DNA of 64,000 nucleotides. It comes from Tetragonia tetragonoides. Taxonomy: Eukaryota; Streptophyta; Magnoliopsida; Caryophyllales; Aizoaceae. Below the pieces are notes generated by a model. That model did no database searches. It had not been told where the DNA came from and saw only the letters and a program-made list of their open reading frames with translations. The DNA lies in the NCBI GenBank assembly GCA_038025085.1, contig CM076153.1, positions 18,017,001 through 18,081,000 on the forward strand. Direction: 5' to 3'. The position numbers and the translations under genes are program-made. How positions within the stretch are numbered: position 1 is the first letter of the stretch; the number at the start of each line of letters is the position of its first letter. Below, piece by piece: positions 60,500-64,000 of this stretch.

Positions 60500-61116
60500 A
60501 AATGAAAAGGCTTTAAAAAAATAAAATTTTAAACAAATGAGCAGTAAAAGGTTTGACGCTTAAGCGCTAGTACTTATGAAGTTTGAACTAACACATAGTG
60601 GATGGAGGCTGGTCTCTAATCTAGTGGAGTGAATTACTCTTGATCTCCCTAGATCAAAGAAATACCTACAAACACACATCTTACCTTAGATTTATTTGGA
60701 GTTCCGCAATAAAACACCAAAAGCGCATATAAGGCGTACGCTCCCTTGGGACGCTCATGAGTGACTTAGAAAGATAGCCCAATATCTTTCATAGAAGGGG
60801 GCCACACCTTCACACTCACGTAGATGATTCCATAAAGACTATCTCAAATAGACCATCCATAACCTGGACTATGAAATCATTAAGAGCAAGCAAATGCTCA
60901 TCCTCCAATAAAGTCATGCGGTGAATCCATCAAGTCCATCTCAAAGGACCACCCAACAATAGGGCTATAGATTCATTAAGAGCAAGATGCTCAACCTCAC
61001 AAATATACAACACATGTCATAGGGATGAGAATATGTACAAAAATTTGAGTATTTCCATGACTTCGTTAGACCACTATTCCTTGTGTGAACAAGATTGGGT
61101 GTCCACCAAGAATTCC
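60500..61116. other. Copia 3' non-coding region
   Basis: Between the end of pol and the polypurine tract on the minus strand. It contains repeated phrases such as GAGCAAGCAAATGCTCATCC / GAGCAAGATGCTCAACCTC (60881-61000). No gene seen. Confidence 0.5.
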
Positions 61117-64000
61117 TCAACCAATGGGTTTTAAACAACCCATGCCCTTTGACGTGTCTAGGACTAATTTTCTATTAAGTCCTTTAGCTAATGGATCATC
61201 CAAGTTTCTCTCGAACCTTACATACTACATAGAGAGTACGTCAGTCTCAATCAATAGCCTCACATCATCATGTCTTATGCGTATATATCTTCTCTTACCA
61301 TTATATGCTTTATTCTTTGCAATACAAATTGCTTCCTGTGAGTCACAAAGTAGAGAAAAAAGAGGAGTAGGTTTACCCCAAAAAGGTAAATCAACTAGTA
61401 AAACTCTCAACCACTCGGTCTCTTGTCCTGCCAAATCAAGAGCGATAAATTCCGATTCCATAGTGGATCGAGTAATAACAGATTGCTTAGTACATTTCCA
61501 TGATATAGCAGCACCACCTAAAGTGAATACATATCCACTAGTAGAACTTATTTCATCATTAACAGTTATCCAATTAGCATCACAATATCCCTCCAACACC
61601 GAAAGAAAACCAACATAATGCAAACCCAAGTACATGGTACCTCTCAAGTACCTAAGTAAACGTATAAGAGTGATCCAGTGCTCCCTACTTGGGTTATGGG
61701 TATATCTACTGAGTCTACTAACAGTATATGCAATATCAGGCCGAGTACAACTCATAAGTAACATTAAACTCTCAATTATCTTACCATAATCAGATTGTGA
61801 GACACTTTCATCTTTATTTTTTCTCAAAGTTATGCTAGCATCACATGGAGTTCTTACTGGCGACACCTGAAAGCTATCAAATTTCTTCAATACTTTCTCT
61901 ACATAATGTGATTGTGATAAAATGAAACCACTTTCAGTTTTATTAACCTTAACACCCAAAATTACATCAACTTCATCCAAATCCTTCATTTCAAAATGAG
62001 AGGAAAGGAAATTTTTAGTTTCATTAATGGCATCCATATGTGTACTAAAAAGCAATATATCATCTACATATAAGCAAATGATTACACAATCAGAACCAAA
62101 CATTTTAATGAACACACATGTATCAAATCCATTAGACACAAAACCAAAACTAACCACTGTTTTGGTGCTTGTTTAAGTCCATATAAAGATTTCTTAAGTC
62201 TACATACCTTATGTTCTTGACCAGCAACAATAAAATCAGGAGGTTGTTCCATATAAATCTCTTTTTCTAAGTCGCCATTTAGAAAAGCCGTTTTTACATC
62301 CATTTGTTGTACAAGCAAATTATGAATAGAGGCTAATGCAAATAAAGTGCTTATAGTGGAGATCTTAGTGACAAGTGAATAAGTATAAAAGAAATCTACA
62401 CCAAATTTTTGTTTAAACTCTTTAATCACAAGTCTAGCCTTAAACCTTTGAATTGAACCTTCAGCATTCAATTTCTTAGTGAAAACCCATTTACAATCAA
62501 TGGGAGAAAAATCTTTCGGTAATTCTACCATTTTCCAACTGTGATTAGACATAATAGATTCTAATTCACTATCAAATAGCATCTTTCCAGAAACTAGCAT
62601 CAATTGATCCCACAGGTTACTCATAAGTTTTAGGATACTCATCAATCGTCTAAGCATACAACAAAGGCTCACATAATCTATTTAAGTCCCGAGTTTCAAC
62701 AAGATAAGTAATAAAATGAGGAACAAAGCTAGTTTCTATTCTACGTCTTTTGCTAATTCGAATTACAGGTAATTCTTTCGTAATATTAGCAGCATGCAAA
62801 GACATAGGAACAGAAGTAGGTACATCATGGAAAATATCATTTTTCTTCATAGGAAAAATATGCTTAAAAAATTCAGCATCTCTAGATTCACATATAGCTC
62901 TATCACTCATATTCATTAATCTATAATCAACACTATTAAGAGCATAACCAATAAACACATAATCCATGGTTTTAGAACCAATATTAGTATGTTTGAAAAC
63001 TGGTAGACCAACCTTAGCAAGATACCCCTACACTCTCAAGTATTTAAGGTTAGGCGCATAGCCTTTCCATAATTCAAAAGGAGTTTTGTCTAATTTCTTA
63101 TGAGGCACATGATTAAGCAAATAATTAGAGGACAAAACAGCCTCCCCTCATATGTTATCAGGTAACCCAGAACTTAAAAGCATATCATTCATCATGTTCT
63201 TGAGGGTTCTATTTTTGAGCTCGGCAATCCCATTTTGTTGTGGGGTATAAGGAGCGGAGAGTTCATGTATGATACCATTTTTCTCACAAACTTCCTTTAA
63301 AAAGGTTGTACCATACTCTCCACCCCGATCGGATCTTAATCATTTTATTTTCCTATCTAATTGATTTTTCACTTCTGCTTTGTAAATTAGAAACATTTTT
63401 TCAGCATCATCTTTATTCCATAAAAGATATACTTGGGTATATCTCGAATGGTCATCAAAAAAAGTTATATAATATCTTTTGCCACTTCTACTCTCAGTGT
63501 TCTTAAAGTCCGGTATATTTGTATGAATTAATTCTAATAATTCAGTTACTCTCTCGGTTACAGATATAAAGGATTTTCTGGCATGTTTAGCTTCTACACA
63601 TATTTCACATTTAGAGAAATCATTGTCCACCAGATTAGGAATCAAGTTCATGCTTTTGAGCATTTTAACAGAATTGAGATTTAGATTTCCTAATCCAGCA
63701 TGCCAAAGATAAATGGGCTCAACAATATAAGCATAAGTATAAGCTTTATTAGTAACATCATCAACAATGACAGAGTCTAAAACAAACAGCCCCCCATTCA
63801 GATAACCCTTCCCCACATATTCACCATTACGGGTTAATACAAGTTTATCAGCATCAAGCACTAACTTAACACCAACCTTGTTAAGAAGTTTACTAGAAAT
63901 TAAGTTCCTGCGAGAGGAGGCACATAAAGCACATTTTGTAAGGCTAAAGATTTTCCAGAATTTAATTTGAGAATTATCTTTCCTTTAGCAAGTACTTCGG
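61117..64000 (-). pseudogene. Ty1/copia retrotransposon pol, degenerate, running off the window
   Basis: Minus-strand polyprotein relic in copia order. GAG-pre-integrase zinc motif (WHAGLGNLN...CEIC) and integrase at 63861 to about 62990, then reverse transcriptase at about 62672-61700 with [41 protein letters not shown] and the catalytic YVDD in LYVDDILLF. RNase H at about 61640-61117 includes [19 protein letters not shown] and, past a stop, DDPLAKGLNRKLV, ending at TGA 61117-61119. Breaks: TGG to TGA twice in integrase (about 63340 and 63148), a small deletion with frameshift near 62158, and TAG at 61225-61227. The first integrase catalytic Asp reads Asn (HTNIPDF). gag and the 5' LTR lie to the right, outside the window. 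Confidence 0.92.

Noticed and set aside
61085..61618. 177-codon plus-strand frame
   Set aside because: It is antisense to the copia RNase H region, which has clear motifs on the minus strand.

Overview
This is nuclear DNA from a flowering plant. It is AT-rich, has GT-AG introns with short AT-rich sequence, carries plant-type mobile elements (Helitron, CACTA, Stowaway-like and hAT-like MITEs, tRNA-derived SINEs, Ty1/copia), and contains a two-exon gene family for small secreted cysteine-rich peptides. Abundant GAGAC-type short inverted repeats would fit Caryophyllales, but that is a weak guess. Nothing bacterial or organellar is seen.

Layout. Positions 1-50136 are a head-to-tail segmental tandem array with a period of about 20.4 kb: unit 1 at 1-20422, unit 2 at 20423-42269 (lengthened by an internal rearrangement), unit 3 at 42270-50136 (cut short). 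Each full unit has two older, diverged half-units. Type 1 has a minus-strand defensin-like gene (copies A, C, F), then a broken plus-strand RPA1-like gene, then a broken LINE ORF1-like region. Type 2 has defensin-like copies B and D, followed by a TIR element full of 107-bp tandem repeats and a CACTA element. A sixth defensin-like copy (E, exon 2 only) arose by a local duplication plus deletion in unit 2.

The only genes that look intact are the defensin-like ones. Each has a 70-bp exon for the signal peptide, an intron of 0.8-1.1 kb loaded with MITEs, and a 164-bp exon for an eight-cysteine cationic peptide. TATA boxes and AATAAA signals are in place. The precursor is 77 residues. Copies B, C, D and F are complete, A runs off the left edge and E lacks exon 1. 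The RPA1-like gene shares one frameshift and one nonsense codon in all three copies, so it was already broken before the array expanded.

Positions 50137-56815 hold a decayed Helitron Rep gene. Its 5' part is built from a two-exon module repeated about five times; its Rep core has the HUH and two-tyrosine motifs but a frameshift between them, and the helicase part is deleted. Positions 56816-60364 are five short Helitrons lying head to tail. Positions 60365-64000 are the 3' part of a degenerate Ty1/copia element on the minus strand, which runs off the right edge.

Overall, a small peptide gene family is being amplified by segmental duplication within a region dominated by transposons. The mature peptide stays almost constant while introns and flanks diverge. 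No multi-gene pathway is seen.
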